Assembly (NCBI GenBank): GCA_029990175.1
Contig: JARKIP010000017.1
Span: forward strand, 34,645,001-34,709,000
Length of the DNA: 64,000 nucleotides
DNA from: Petunia secreta
Taxonomy: Eukaryota > Streptophyta > Magnoliopsida > Solanales > Solanaceae
Direction of reading: 5' to 3'
Shown here in pieces: positions 23,707-35,790 of the stretch (positions are counted from its first letter, which is position 1; each line of letters opens with the position of its first letter). The notes beneath the pieces were generated by a model. It saw only the letters and a program-made list of their open reading frames with translations, was not told where the DNA came from and ran no database searches. Both the position numbers and the translations under genes were made by a program.

Positions 23707-24265
23707 TGTATTGGGTAAAAATCGACCCGCGGTGATCCGCCCCGGTCATGCAAATTTTAACGACCGAATATGTCCCGAACTAAGCAACCGCCGAAGAGAT
23801 CAAGCGAGTCGCCGAGGCCTTGAAACCGAAGATGCGTTACCAAAGGCGAGCCGTAAGCTGAGCTTCGGTAGCGATCACCTCGGTCAAGCAACAGGGCCAA
23901 GCCACCGAGGTCACTAACTCTCACCTCGATGGATCCCCCTCGGTTCAAGCGGCTTTGCAGCCCACTACTTTACCCCACTAACTCCTCCATTTAATGCTTA
24001 GATCGTGGGAGATGCATCAGCCGCTGGTGGAGAACGTGGGCATGGCCTTCACGCCTATAAATACTAAATCATTTTGTATCATAGGCATCCAGAAATTTGT
24101 ACTGAAACGCTGCCCAAATTTGTAATCATATTCATATATTGGAATACCGTTATTTCTTTGCATTTTACGTCTTTTTCACGTGTTATTTCAACTTTGATAC
24201 GAAGAATTGCTTGTATCCGAATCCAAATTCGATTTGTGCACCTAAAACTGATTTAGGCCCATACA
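23707..24265 (+). repeat. 3' LTR of Gypsy C
   Basis: 559 bp, 8 differences from the 5' LTR. It retains TATAAATA at 24056-24063. Confidence 0.95.
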
Positions 24266-24735
24266 GAAACTATAACCCATGAAAACGCATGGAACACTAC
24301 GATAAGAGAATTTTGTGCTTGTTGTAAGGACGTATATGTGGAAAGCACAAGCATCCAAAGGCCTTTATGATGGAGTAATCAGGAGGAAGAGGGATTTAAA
24401 GGGGGAGATGGTAGTATTTATAAATGAGGACAAGCGATTTATCAAGTAGACTAGGTGTCAAAGGCAAAATGCCAATAACAAGATGGGGTGGAACTCCGAG
24501 TACACGACGATGATTACGCTCGACTTTACTCTGTTGTTCATGTGTACGAGGACAGGAAACTCTTCGGAAATACCGAAGTTGGCAAGAATTTTGACTAGGG
24601 AACGAAACTGATCACCACCCTAGTCAGATTGAATAGATTTAATTGTTGCACTGAACAGTTTCTCAACTAATATCTTAAATTGCTTGAAAATAAGGACAGC
24701 CACTAGAAACCCCCATGTATAATCGGAGTAATTAT
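24266..24735 (-). pseudogene. Copia A fragment 2 (integrase core)
   Basis: On the minus strand the piece starts right after Copia B with YYSDYTWGF, then FKQFKILVEKLFSATIKSIQSD, the Copia integrase region between the first and second catalytic Asp. Further on come YLINRL, ACAFHIYV and CVFMGYS, the usual C-terminal core. Several stops and frameshifts are present. Its left end joins fragment 3 across Gypsy C, and its right end joins fragment 1 across Copia B. Confidence 0.85.
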
Positions 24736-26034
24736 TGTTTGGAAGAAATCAAGCGATAACAAAAAATTTTATGATGAGGTAAAAGTGAAAGGAATACCCA
24801 ATTTTAAACTTCCCACACTATTTGAACACGAGGAGTCAATAGATGCTAGCACAAATGGAAATGGGGCAGCATCTATATCGCACACAAATAAATATAGCAA
24901 GCAAAGTAATCAACACGAGACACCAAATTTGTACGTAGAAAACTCCTTCAATGTGAAGAGGGAAAAAAAAAGTACGGGACAAAAGTCCATAAAAGCTCCA
25001 CTAAAATCACCAAGAGTTATAATAATGTTATTCAAATTGGCCACAAACAAAGTGCCAAACAACGAGCAACAATTGATATAAGATAGCACCAAAACAAGGC
25101 AAAAATCACTCAAATTCAGCTACTATTCGCGGACCAGAAATAGAAGCTACAAACAGCAAAATCCAATCTCCACTGTCCAAATCAAAGAATAGGATGTTGA
25201 AAACCCCCAGTTTAAATTTCAGCAAGATCCAATAGTTAACGAGTCGGGAAATGCAATGTGAAACGGACTGTCTGAAGCAGAATTTTCTGGAGCAAAAGAA
25301 CAATGTTTTTCTCTCTCAAAACCCTAAAAAAGGGATGCACTCTTTCTTTTTCTCTTTTTGTATTTCAGACCTAAGTTAGGTCTTATTTATATGTCTTGAC
25401 ATAGTGGGCTATTGGGTAAAAGTGGGCTTGGTCCAAAAGGGTGTCTATTTATCCCAAAAAATTTCACTGTGCGCTCTCCATAAGGAGTGGTTTTGCGAAA
25501 TTTGTTGCGTTAACCAATGTTTTAGCAAAATACCCTTATTTGACACGGAGCTAAGACTTCAAGGAAAAAATTTGTAAGTATTGGCGCGGGGCCATGACTT
25601 CAAGTGCAAGTGCTGTTTTACCAATACTTCACGTTATATGACGAGAATGCAGGAAAAGGATGGAAGGGGCAGTCTTGGAAATTTCGAACACTTGTGACCA
25701 AGTGTGGCAAGTGTTGGCAAATAGAAATGGGTCAAAGGTTTGCCTTGGCAATTGCCAAGACTTACGATCCAGTGCTGACAAGTATTGCCTTTTGCCAACA
25801 CTTGAAGGGATAAGTGTCGAAACGCAGAGAGGGGTAAAGAGCAAGTCTTGGCCTCGACCCAAAATTTTGTCAAGGGCGTTTCCGACCAATTTTTTATCAT
25901 TAAACTTAATGGGGGCATTTTTGCAAAACCACTGTTAGCGCGGCCAAAAAGGCAAACAATTGCTTATGGTGTCATATTTCTACAAATCAGCCTATTTATC
26001 CACATAGGAAGGGAAAAGCCCAAAAACCGCAATA
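24736..26034 (-). repeat. 3' LTR of Copia B, interrupted by a 537-bp insert
   Basis: It starts TGTTTGGAAG and ends CCGCAATA; the terminal dinucleotide is TA where the other LTR has CA. It aligns with 30076-30834 except for 25455-25991. Confidence 0.85.
25455..25991. mobile_element. Insertion of unknown class in the Copia B LTR
   Basis: 537 bp present in one LTR only, flanked by the direct repeat CTATTTATCC (25445-25454 and 25992-26001). No clear terminal inverted repeat. The body holds several short palindromic words (CCTTGGCAATTGCCAAGACT, and AAGTGTTGGC with its reverse). The ORFs are short and overlap on both strands. A 9- or 10-bp duplication would suit a MULE-like element, but I could not confirm ends. 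Confidence 0.65.
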
Positions 26035-28639
26035 ATTCTCCCCCTCCTGGCTATGTGGAGGAGACCGCCATCCCGACAATCAAACAACATTTTTCAAACT
26101 TCCCTCTTGGAAAAGATTTAGTAAGCATGTCTGAACCATTGTCATTGGTATGGATCTTCTCAAGTGAAAGCAACTTAGCATCCAACACATCCTGCATCCA
26201 AAGGTACCTCACATCAATATGCTTCGACCTACCATGAAATATATAATTCTTGCCTAGATGAATAACACCCTCACTATCATAATAAAGTACATATTTCTTC
26301 TGAGCAAAGCTAAGTTCCTTCAAAAGACGCTTCATCCAAGCAACTCTTTACAACCTTCAACGGTAGCAATAAGCTCAGCTTTTATAGCAGATAGAGCAAC
26401 ACATTTCTGCAACCTAGATTTCCAAGACACGGCTCCCCCTGAATAAGTAATCAAATAGCCAGAAGTAGATTTACGAGTGTCAATATTACCAGGCATATCT
26501 GAATCAGTGTAACCACAAAGAATAGGTTTTCCTGTACCAAAACACAAACTCTGACTAGTAGTACCACAAAGATATCTCATAATCCACTTCACTCCATTCT
26601 AATGCTCTCTTCCTGGGTTAGAAAGATAACAGCAAACAATACCAACAACATGAGCAATATCTGATCTCATGCAAATCATTGCATACATCAAACTGCCAAC
26701 AACTGAAGCATAAAGAACTTTCTTAATATCTTTCTTCTCAACAACACTGGAAGAACACTACTTTCTGCTTAACTTGAAGTGCATAGCTAAAGGTTTACTG
26801 ATAGCCTTAGCTTTATCCATGTTGAATCTGCGAAGTACCTTTTGAATGTACTTCTCCTGTGATAAACAGAACTTCTTAGCCTCTCTGTTACGAACAATCT
26901 GAACGCCAAAAAGTTGCTTCGCTGGTCCTACGTATTTCATGGAAAAAGACTTGTTCAAATCTTACTTCAACTTCTGAAGCCTGCAAGCATTATGACCAAC
27001 AACAAGAATGTCATCAACATAAAGCAATAAAATAATAAAGTCATTATCAGAGAATTTTTGCACAAAAACATAATGGGCTGAAGAAGTCTTCTTGAAACCC
27101 TGCTGTTGTATAAAAGACCCAAACTTCCTGTACCACTTTCTGGGAGCTTGTTTCAAGCAATACAAGCTCTTTTTCAATTTGCAAACATAATTCTCTTTTC
27201 CCTTGACTTTAAAGCCTTCAGGCTGCTCAATATAAATTTCTTCATCTAAATCACCATGGAGAAAAGCAATTTTAACATCCATTTGTTCAACCTCTAAATC
27301 TAGACTTGCAGCTAAGCCTAGAACAACAACAATGGAATACATCTTCACAACAGGAGCAAATATCTTACTAAAATCAACTTTTTTTTTTTGATTAAAGACC
27401 TTGACGACCAATCTAGCCTTGTACTGTGGAACTTGGTTACCATCTTCATGTTTCACCACTAAAACTCACATGTTTTTTAAAGCTTTTCTATCTTTAGGAA
27501 GCTTAACCAAATCAAATGATTCTCATGCAAGGAATTCATCACATCTTGCATGACATTGAACCAATTTTCTTTTTCTTCACTTTCCACGCCCTCTTCAAAA
27601 TATTCAGGTTCTCCCCCATCAGTAAGTACCTACTCATTGGGAGGATACCGAGATGAAGGTATTTTCACTCTAGTAGATGTTCTGCGTGAACTCTCAGGAG
27701 CATCAACAATGATTGGTTGCTGGCCAACCATATTATCGGAACTGGAGCATCAAAAATATCATCAACATGCTGGTCATTCTGAACATGATCATCAAGGTCA
27801 TTATCAACCTGAATTTCAACATTTTCTTCAGGTGCAACAGTCATAGGATCAACTAAGCTCTGACTGCTATGAGAATCAACTTTCTTAGCTTTGTCTAAGT
27901 CTTCAATTGTCTGGTCTTCAAAGAACACAATATCATGACTTCTAACAAGTTTTTTCTCAACCGAATCATAGAAACGATAGCTGGATTCATCCTGACCGTA
28001 ACCAATGAAGATACACTGCCTAGTTTTAACATCCAACTTTGACCTTTTATCTTTAGGGCAATGTACAAAAGCTTTACAACCAAAGACTCTCACATGATCA
28101 TAGGAAACATCCTTACCAAACTAAACTCTGTCATGGACATCACCATCCAAAGCAACATTAGCAGATAAATTGATAACATAAGCCGTAGTATTAAGTGCTT
28201 CTGCCCAAAAGGAATCTGGCAACTTAGCCTCTGAAAGAAATCATCTAACCCTCTCAACAAGTGTTCTGTTCATTCTCTCTGCTAAACCATTTAACTGAGG
28301 AGTCTTGGGAGGATTCTTCTGATGTCGAATACCTTGCGCTCTACAATCGTTATCAAAAGGACCAACATATTTACCAACATTGTCTGTGCGGATGCATTTC
28401 AATTTCTTCTATGTCTGTCTCTCAACCAAAGCCTGTAAATCCTTGAACACATTAAGTACCTGATCCTTGGACTTCAAAGGAAACAACCCAGAGCTTGCGA
28501 GAATGATCATCAATAAAAGTCACAAAATAAAGTGCACCCCCTTTAGATCTTTCCTTAAAAGAACCACATAAATCATAATGTACCAACTCCAGCAAATCAG
28601 ATTTTCTCGTAGGTGGATGACTCTAAAAAAAACCCTTTT
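26035..28639 (-). pseudogene. Copia B integrase, RT and RNase H, broken
   Basis: Reading on the minus strand: integrase tail MRVFGCKAFVHCPKDKRSKL and GYGQDESSYRFYD (28093-27665). RT follows at 27459-26962 with VPQYKARLVVK, EQMDVKIAFLHGDLDEEIYI and the catalytic LLYVDDIL. RT continues at 26958-26758 (KYVGPAKQLFGVQI, LSQEKYIQKVL). RNase H is at 26592-26332 (MKWIMRYLCGTT, GYTDSDM, STSGYLI, AVSWKSRLQKCVALS) and 26335-26051 (HIDVRYLW). Each block is in a different frame or ends at a stop. The integrase DDE core (28100-28640) is heavily mutated. The order fits Copia: integrase before RT. Confidence 0.88.
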
Positions 28640-29272
28640 CTATTTACCGGCTAAACAATGAACACATTTCTTCAAATTTACTTGTTTCACACCTGAAAGC
28701 AAATTCTTTTTAGCTAAACAATCAATCCACTTCTCACTCATATGACTCAGCCTTATATGCCATAACTCTGATGAAGAATCACACTCCACCGAATTTATGG
28801 AGTCACTAGAAATGGAACCCTGGATAGAATACAAGTTACTAGACTTGTTACCTCGAGCCACAGACAAAGAACCTTTAGTCAGCTTCCACTGGCCATTACA
28901 AAATGTGCTACAATAGCCGTCATCATCAAGCTTTTCTGCAGAGATCAAATTCAAGCGGATATCTGGAACATGTTTGACACTTTTAGGAACTAACCTCGAA
29001 CCATTGTTAGTTTCCAAGCAAACAATATTAATGCCAATAACCTCAGTTTCACCATCATTGCCCATTTTCAATACTCTAAAATTACCAGGAGTATAAGAAG
29101 AAAAGAACTCTTTCTTCGGTGTGACATGATAAGAGGCACCTGTATCCACCACCCAGCTAGTCTCATGGCAAACCAAATTAATAATATCATCATTACAGGC
29201 AAAAAGAAGATCAGCTTTAACAACAGTAGCAACACGATTTTCATCGTCGCCTTCTTTCTTTTGTTGTCTCAA
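28640..29272 (-). pseudogene. Copia B protease and gag-pre-integrase block
   Basis: A 210-codon open stretch. The protease motif is SWVVDTGASYHVTP, with the catalytic D-T-G intact. Further on come KHVPDIRLNLISAEKLDDDGY and LWHIRLSHMSEKWIDCLAKKNLL, the conserved pre-integrase segment with its His residues, and KKCVHCLAGK, the zinc-finger Cys pair. Upstream, at about 29400-29290, a plus-strand-complement CxxC..H knuckle is interrupted. Confidence 0.85.
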
Positions 29273-29415
29273 TTCTTTCTTATATTTGAAATAAAACTTT
29301 TTAATATGCCCTTGAATTCCACAATGATCACATGTAAGATTTTTATACCTGGACCTCGACTTGCTTCTACTTTATTTCTGCTGTTCTGACCTCTGGATTT
29401 ATTTCTCCCCCTCTC

Positions 29416-29990
29416 TTAAGTAACCAAAACATCGGAGTGTGAAGCTGAAGAAGATGAGCCTTGAGATTTTCTCCTCATTTCTTCATTTAGAACACCACTC
29501 TTAGCATATTCCATAGTCACAACACCACTGAGAGTAGAATTAGTCAATGAAACCCGAAGAGTTTCCCACGAGTCAGGAAGAGTATTCAAAAGCCAAAGTC
29601 CCTGAATTTCTTCATCAAATCTCACACGCATATTGGACAGCAGGTCAAGCACACCCTCAAAATCATTAATATGATGAGAAATAAGACTGATCTCTATATA
29701 TCTAATATTTTTCAATTGCTTTAATAGTAACAACTTATTATTGCCAGCCTTCGAAGCATAAAGTGTCTCGAACTTCTCCCATAAACTTCTAGCATGTGTC
29801 TCATTCACAATATGATTACGAACATTGTCTTCAATCCATTTTCTAATATAACCACAAACCTATGAGTGCATAAATTCCCAATCCTCATCAGACATAGTCT
29901 CGAATTTATAGCGAACACATGCAGATACATCTTTTTGACAAATATAAGATCTTTCATCTTGCCTTTCTAAATATGGTAATTACCGCCATT
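29416..29990 (-). pseudogene. Copia B gag
   Basis: The frame 29808-29416 reads LWEKFETLYASKAGNNKLLLLKQL and VLDLLSNMRVRFDEEIQGLWLLNTLPDSW, the UBN2/Copia gag-type fold. The N-terminal part (about 29990-29810) contains SDEDWEFMHS followed by a stop. Starts and stops are disrupted, so no functional Gag is expected. Confidence 0.8.
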
Positions 29991-30060
29991 TAAACAAATC
30001 ATATTGCTCATATTTTCCTCCATCATTTAAATAAATAAACCACCACAAATAAAACCAGAA

Positions 30061-30072
30061 GCTCTGATACCA
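30061..30072 (-). other. Primer binding site of Copia B
   Basis: TGGTATCAGAGC on the minus strand, exact match to the plant initiator tRNA-Met 3' end complement, 3 nt from the 5' LTR. Confidence 0.9.
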
Positions 30073-30075
30073 ATA

Positions 30076-30834
30076 TGTAGGGAAGAAACCAAGCAATAAC
30101 CAAAAATTGCACGACGAAGGAAAAACGGAAGGAATACTCAATTCTAAACTTCCCACACTATTTGAACACGAGGAGTCAATAGATGCTAGCACAAATGGAA
30201 ACGGGGCAGCATCTATAACATACACAAATAAATATAGCAAGCAAAGTAATCAACACGAGACACCAAATTTTTACGTGGAAAACCCCTTCAATGTGAAGAG
30301 AAAAAAATATGGGGCCAAAGTCCACGAAAGCTGAACTAAAATCAAAAAGAGTTACAATAATATTCTCCAAATTGGCCACAAATAAAGTGCCAAACAATGA
30401 GCAACAATTGATACAAGATAGCACCAAAACAAGGGAATAAAAAGGAGAGAAACCACCCAAATTCAGCTACTGTTCACGGACCAGAAACAGAATCTACAAA
30501 CAGCAAAATCCAATCTCCACTGTCCAGATCAAAGAACAGAATGTTGAGAACCTCCAGTTCAAATTTCAGCATGATCCATCGGTTAACGAGTCGGAAAATA
30601 CAATTTGAAGCAGACTGCCTAAAGTAAAATTTTCTGGAGCAAAAGAACAATATTTTTCTCTCTCAAAACCCTAAAAAACGGCTACACTCTTTCTTTTTCT
30701 CTCTTGTATTTCAGACCTAAATTAGGTCTTATTTATAAGTCTTCACTTAGTGGGCTATTGAGTAAAAGTGGACTTGGTCCAAAAGGGTGTTTATTTATCT
30801 ACATAGGAAAGGAAAATCCCAAAACCCCCCAACA
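30076..30834 (-). repeat. 5' LTR of Copia B
   Basis: 759 bp, plus-strand TGTAGGGAAG...CCCAACA. It carries AAAACCCTAAAAAACGGC and a TATTTATAAG (TATA-like on the minus strand) near 30730-30740. Confidence 0.88.
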
Positions 30835-32562
30835 TTTATCAACAAAGACAAGAAATTATGTATGGCCTTGAGATGACATAGACGGGGCAGGTCTCTAAAC
30901 ATCAACAAATAACAATTCTAAAAGAGAAATACTTTTATTAATAGAAACTGGAAGATGCAGTTTATGCAACTTGCCAAGTTGGCAAGCGCTATAGAGATTA
31001 TAAAGCTTAGAACTAGAACTAGAACAAGGTAAACTATGCTTCCTAATAACTTAAGATAGGATGTGCTGGTGAGGATACCTTAGGTGCAAGTGCCAACAAA
31101 AAAAAACCTTTGCAAAGAGATGAGCGGATGGAGGCCCCAAAATAGAAGATGACTGCTGGACATGAAGACTGTATAGACCTTTGTTACTCGGGCATGAAAG
31201 AAGAGCTGTCCTGGATTTGAGATCCTTAACAAGAAGCTAAGAAGGGTGAAATTTAGAAAAGACATCATTGTCATGAGAAAACTTTTGAACAGAGAGAAAT
31301 CGATGAGATATAGACAGAACATATAAGACATTATTTAGAGTAAGAGATCTAGAATGGGATGAAATTGATGTTTTACGAGTGTGGTGAATGGGAAGGCCAT
31401 TGCCATTACCAATATGAATTTGATTCGAGCCCTTATAATATTTTGCATGTTGTAGGTTATAAAGGTCAGGTGTAATGTGATAAGTAGCACAGTGTCTACA
31501 AACCAATGTGGAGGGGTGCAGGCCATGAGAAAAATATGTTACTGCATTAATTATATAATAATACCTTGAGTGTAATTTTGAGCAAGGTGATTTGCGCCGT
31601 TGCAAATTTGGAACTTGGTACATGCACCATGAGGTTGCCAAGAGGGAGCAGGCGACTGCCAGTGTGAACAAGAAGATGAGTTGAAGCGTAACAAATTCAG
31701 GTGACAACCGCGACGACCCCCTCGTCCACGTAAATAGCTCCCACGACCCTTGCCAGAAAAGGAATTGTTGGTGTGTTCGTTATGCCAGGTGCGCTAGGTG
31801 AAATTTGCTGGTCGAGAGCTAAGAGGATCAGCTCAATTTGGGGTGGAGATCGTTAAGGAAGAGAGAGTTTGCCAATGGATAAATTCATGAGAAAGTTGGA
31901 CACTACGTCGTTCCATAAACGTCTTATGTTTAGGCCTTGCGGAAAGCATGGTAACAATGTCCTTAAATTCTCTACGAAGGCCTTTAAAAATGTATATGTT
32001 TTTGTCTGTAAGGCTTAAAGGATGATCTAGTGCGACTAGGTCATCGGCGAGTAATTTGACTTTGTGAAGATATTAAGTGATGGTGAGGTCGTCTTGTTTG
32101 AGTGATTGGAGTTCATATGGAGATTTACAATCTTTGTGTTAGAGGGAGAGGAGATGACGGTTTCAAGGGCTGTCCAAGCTTCTCTAGACGTTTCAACCCT
32201 AAAGACTGATAAAATTTCTTTGGATATGGAGGAGATAAGGAGGCTTAAGGTAGATTGATCCTGGTGAATCCATTGAGAATAAGCCTGCTCGGGTGATGAA
32301 GATTTTGGGTCATCGGTGAAAACATGAGATGGGGGGACACAAAAAGAATCAATGTAACCGTGAAGATTTTGGTCACGAAGAAAGGGAAGAAGTTGCATTT
32401 TCCAAAAAAGATAATTGACCGATGTGAGTTTGAGAGAGATGAAGTGATGGGTTTGGTTGAAGGAGGAGGAAAAGTGAGAAGAAGGGGCCGAAAAGGCGGC
32501 CATAGTGGGCGGTAGCGTAGTGGGCGATGAGAAGTCGAGGGTGGCCCTTGTCTCTGATACCA
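30835..32562 (-). pseudogene. Copia A fragment 1 (gag, protease, pre-integrase)
   Basis: On the minus strand, gag starts at 32563 (MVSETRATLDFSS) with SLKLTSVNYLFWKMQLLPFLRDQNLHGYI and QWIHQDQSTLSLLISSIS, a Copia gag of the retrotran_gag_2/UBN2 type. A Gly/Arg-rich segment (about 31740-31700) precedes the protease/pre-integrase segment ATYHITPDLYNLQHA, IHIGNGNGLPIHHT, VLYVLSISHRFLSVQKF (31707-31237). The fragment ends FLVFVDK exactly where Copia B entered. Multiple frameshifts and stops are present. Confidence 0.87.
32546..32562 (-). other. Primer binding site of Copia A
   Basis: TGGTATCAGAGACAAGG on the minus strand, initiator tRNA-Met type, next to the LTR-like sequence starting at 32566. 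Confidence 0.8.
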
Positions 32563-32565
32563 TAT

Positions 32566-32800
32566 TGAGACAAGAGAGGAGAGAAAGTATATTTTAATTA
32601 TATTATTTTCCACAATTGAGTGCAGTGTGTTACAGTAGGCTTCCTTATATATCTAGTATACCAGAGAAACTTAATGTACAAGAAAATAGTATCTGGATTG
32701 TTCTATCCTTTGTCAGTATGAGGCCGGGAAGGACATGGTCTAATACTGCCATTATATAGCTCTGACTGTGGGTGATGGAGAATCTAGTCCGATTTAAGGA
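32566..32800 (-). repeat. 5' LTR of Copia A (right boundary approximate)
   Basis: Plus-strand start TGAGACAAGAG after the primer site. No second LTR copy was found in the window, so the right end is a guess. TATATATCTAG near 32645-32656 may be TATA-related. Confidence 0.5.
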
Positions 32801-35100
32801 GGAAGAGTGAGTTTAATTTTTATGTACTATAAAGTATACAATTTCACATTGAGAGTACATATGACTCTTATATTTGTTTGAAATATAAAGCAAACAATAT
32901 GTTGTAATTTAAAAACAAATATACCACTAACCTATATAACTTGTATTTGATGCATAATCACTCTTTCCCTCATAACGGAAAAGTAGATTTTATTTCTTAC
33001 GGACCAAAAGACTCGCGTTAACGTTGTCGAAAGGAGAAGTAAGATTGGAATGGCAACATCTATTATTGATTGTCTAATTCATCTTGGCGATTTGGCTAAG
33101 CCAAGGCCTATCCTAGTGTCGGACACTTGGTATACAAGAGTTCAGAACCTACGAAAGCCAAATTATAAAGAAAAGACAGCATGGCCTTCCCAATTATCTG
33201 AACATTCAGCCTTCAAAAAGTACAAAAACATATCCTTACTATATCAGTATATCTAACTTGTGTTTCTCTCTCTTTTCTCTGTTAGCCCAACACTTAAAAC
33301 TGTACGTCTGTATAGCAGCTTCATTATGGATATTTGCCTGGTTATTTTCGTGGTTCAAACTTTATCTTTGGTGTTAAAACAAGAAGAAATGAGAAAGGTT
33401 ATCTTGATACCTGCAAATAACTGGCAAAATGGTACAACCTATTTTTAGTGTTCTTGTGTAGTCTTCCTGTATATGACTAGTAACACTCTTTTTTCATTTA
33501 CTTTTGTGTTGTCCAAGGAAAGGATTTGCCTAATATAACAACAGACCATCTCCTTTGTCTTTGATCTTTGTCTCTCACACCGTCCTCCATTAGTAACGCG
33601 GAGAAAAAATTTAAATTTTCTGGGTTCTAGATAATATGACAGTGACCTCAAATATTAGTTACTGAGTTTAAAGTTAATTCTTGTATACATTTAATAATTT
33701 TTAACATAAATTAAAGAATTTGAACTGAAGCTGTTAAATTCGGTCAAACCCATACATTACCTTCTTACTTTCTAGCTCCAATTGAATTTATTCTTGGTTA
33801 TATTACTTACCAACGACGACTAAACAAAAACATATATTTGTATACCGCTAACATTTATACTTGGAGGTCTTGAAACATTACTTCGTGAGTACTTAACAAC
33901 ATAAGTCATGTTCATGTTTGGAATGTTCAAATAAGAATCTTATGTGTTGATTAAATTAAATTGTGTTAGTATAGCATTACTAGGATTTTATCATGTCAAG
34001 GAACAATTATTCTTGAGTTAATACCAAAAAGTCTTTCTAATTAACTATCCAGGTTTTGTAACTTTTAATACTTAATACCTCCATGCAGTGTCAAATAATG
34101 TGGAAAATGACTTCACTTATCTTTTTAGCGTGCACACTAGAGAGTGGACAGAAAACCACACATTTGTATTCGGTTTTTTTCTTATTCAATTTTTTTCCTC
34201 TCTAAAAATCTATAATTTTAATTAATAATAGTAAATTAATAATACCCTAAGGTAGGGGGTCTGCGTACATCTCATCCTTTCCAGAGTACTTGTGGAATCA
34301 TTATGGGTATGTTGTTGTAGTAGTAAACTCAATGAAACCTATGCATGACCTTAACATAATAATATCAAAAATAATAAAAATAATAAATCTATTTGGACCG
34401 AATTTACATTGGAAGGGATGGGAGTCCATATTAATTCATGGCCAGTAAGTACTTTCATTCCAGGAAGTCAAACTAATTTTTCTAACCAAAAACTTATTAA
34501 ACTTTCATTGGATTTCATAAAAAGTCATTTTGATAATTTTCTAGTGAAAGTTGTGAAGTTTCTGTTCTCTTGGAAAAACTAATTTAAAACTAAAAAAGCT
34601 TCCACCCAAATAAACTACTCATGTGGGATATTTGACTGTCTCACATTTGATAAGTTCGTTAACTCCTAATATAATTTTAAAGTGTCTTCATTTCATGAAC
34701 CATCACTTTTAATAATTGATTTAGGCGTATAGCAAGACCGATTATTGGCATGACTAAAGAAATAGATAAGTCTTAAGTGCTGAAAAGCAGTTTAGTTGCT
34801 GAAAATAATTTACTAAATAAACAGTAATATATTTAAATAGAAGTGCGGAAACTAAGGACATGATTCTTGGTGTATTATCAATACTTTTTCTGTTCAAATG
34901 ATTTAAATAACCTACTCTGATAAGGACATGATTGTTACAACATTTTAAACTCCAATTAATTCAACACAAAATAATTCATGACTCAAACTTATTTTTAAAT
35001 TCAAAATTGATTAGATTGTTTATAATAAATATGTAATAACAGTAGTTTGTCTAAAAGTTGTGAATTGAGAAAAGAAAATACACTTAAATAGTACAGATAA
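32801..35100. other. AT-rich intergenic spacer
   Basis: No gene supported. The ORF at 33050-33256 (68 codons) has no recognisable domain. The spacer contains the SINE fragment listed separately. Confidence 0.5.
34250..34325 (+). mobile_element. 5'-truncated SINE, TS/Solanaceae type
   Basis: GGTCTGCGTACA, CTTGTGGAATCA and GGGTATGTTGTTGTAG reproduce the 3' part of the TS-type tobacco SINE family, whose tail ends GTTGTTGTTG instead of poly(A). The tRNA-derived head with A and B boxes is absent. Confidence 0.7.
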
Positions 35101-35523
35101 TGTTTATGCCTAAAACTTGCCGAATAGGTTAAACAAATAAATTTAGAGAAGGGTCACAGACAATAAAGAAAATACAAAAGAAATTGTATGAAAGCAATAA
35201 AAGAGGTGTATTATTTCTTAAAAATAGGCGGATTCACAGTGAATCATGAATACAATGGGAGAGATGGATATATATAGTATTAGGTTTATCCCCAATCCTA
35301 ATTATGATAAAATGCTATGTTTATAGGTTGTGGACCATTTACATAAGCCGGTGATATTAAGTGAACCCTAACAAAGAGACTGGATGTGTGCATTTCGGCC
35401 GTACCTAATAAGCGGCCTTGGCTGTGGGGAAGATGTATATCCTCAGCGCTCGATAACTTGTAGAGTAATTTTAGCCTCTGCCAACCGTACTCCTATCTCC
35501 GTAATAATATTTTTACCCATATA
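35101..35523 (-). repeat. 3' LTR of Gypsy D
   Basis: About 423 bp; the last bases CATATA replace CATACA in the other LTR. Several small indels relative to 52360-52822. Confidence 0.85.
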
Positions 35524-35526
35524 GTC

Positions 35527-35541
35527 AGTTCCCCCACTTGA
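35527..35541 (-). other. Polypurine tract of Gypsy D
   Basis: CAAGTGGGGGAACTG on the minus strand, next to the 3' LTR. Confidence 0.7.
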
Positions 35542-35790
35542 AGAGTAATGCCATAAGCCGTCAAGAAGTAAAATAGATATGTGAAAGGATATCACGCCGA
35601 CTCTTTGAATTTTGCAACTGCTTTGACCAGAGTAGACGCTTCGTTCCTTTCCGAACTCCACGTGTCTTCGCTTGATTAATTCTTTTGATCCTACACACCT
35701 TTTAATGTCCGCGGTTACTGTGAATCATTTCGTCTCTTTTGCCATAATTACTCCTTGACTGTTTCGTGCTCTCTGTTATCTCTTCATGCC

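Larger units (their letters stand above)
13511..24265 (+). mobile_element. Ty3/Gypsy retrotransposon C, Tat lineage, full length (10,755 bp)
   Basis: LTRs at 13511-14069 and 23707-24265 are both 559 bp and start TGTATTGGG, ending GCCCATACA. The 5-bp target duplication GAAAC is perfect (13506-13510 and 24266-24270). I count 8 substitutions between the LTRs (about 1.4%), so the insertion is recent. Order is PBS, gag, protease, RT, RNase H, second RNase H, integrase, then an antisense gene, then PPT. A second (archaeal-type) RNase H and an extra 3' region are Tat-clade traits. The element sits inside the integrase of Copia A. Confidence 0.95.
24736..30834 (-). mobile_element. Copia retrotransposon B (Tnt1/Tork-like)
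   Basis: LTRs at 24736-26034 (762 bp plus a 537-bp insert) and 30076-30834 (759 bp). The primer site complement GCTCTGATACCA at 30061-30072 and the polypurine-tract complement ATTCTCCCCCTCCTGGC just after 26034 give minus orientation. The flanking 5-mers are ATTAT (24731-24735) and TTTAT (30835-30839), a one-mismatch target duplication. On the minus strand, removing B joins VFVD to NYSDYTW of Copia A in frame. Protease, gag-pre-integrase and RT blocks resemble Tnt1-type polyproteins. Confidence 0.9.

Noticed and set aside
25604..26237. Small gene in the Copia B LTR insert
   Set aside because: Five overlapping ORFs on both strands and none with a domain; one runs into the LTR and pol on the opposite strand.
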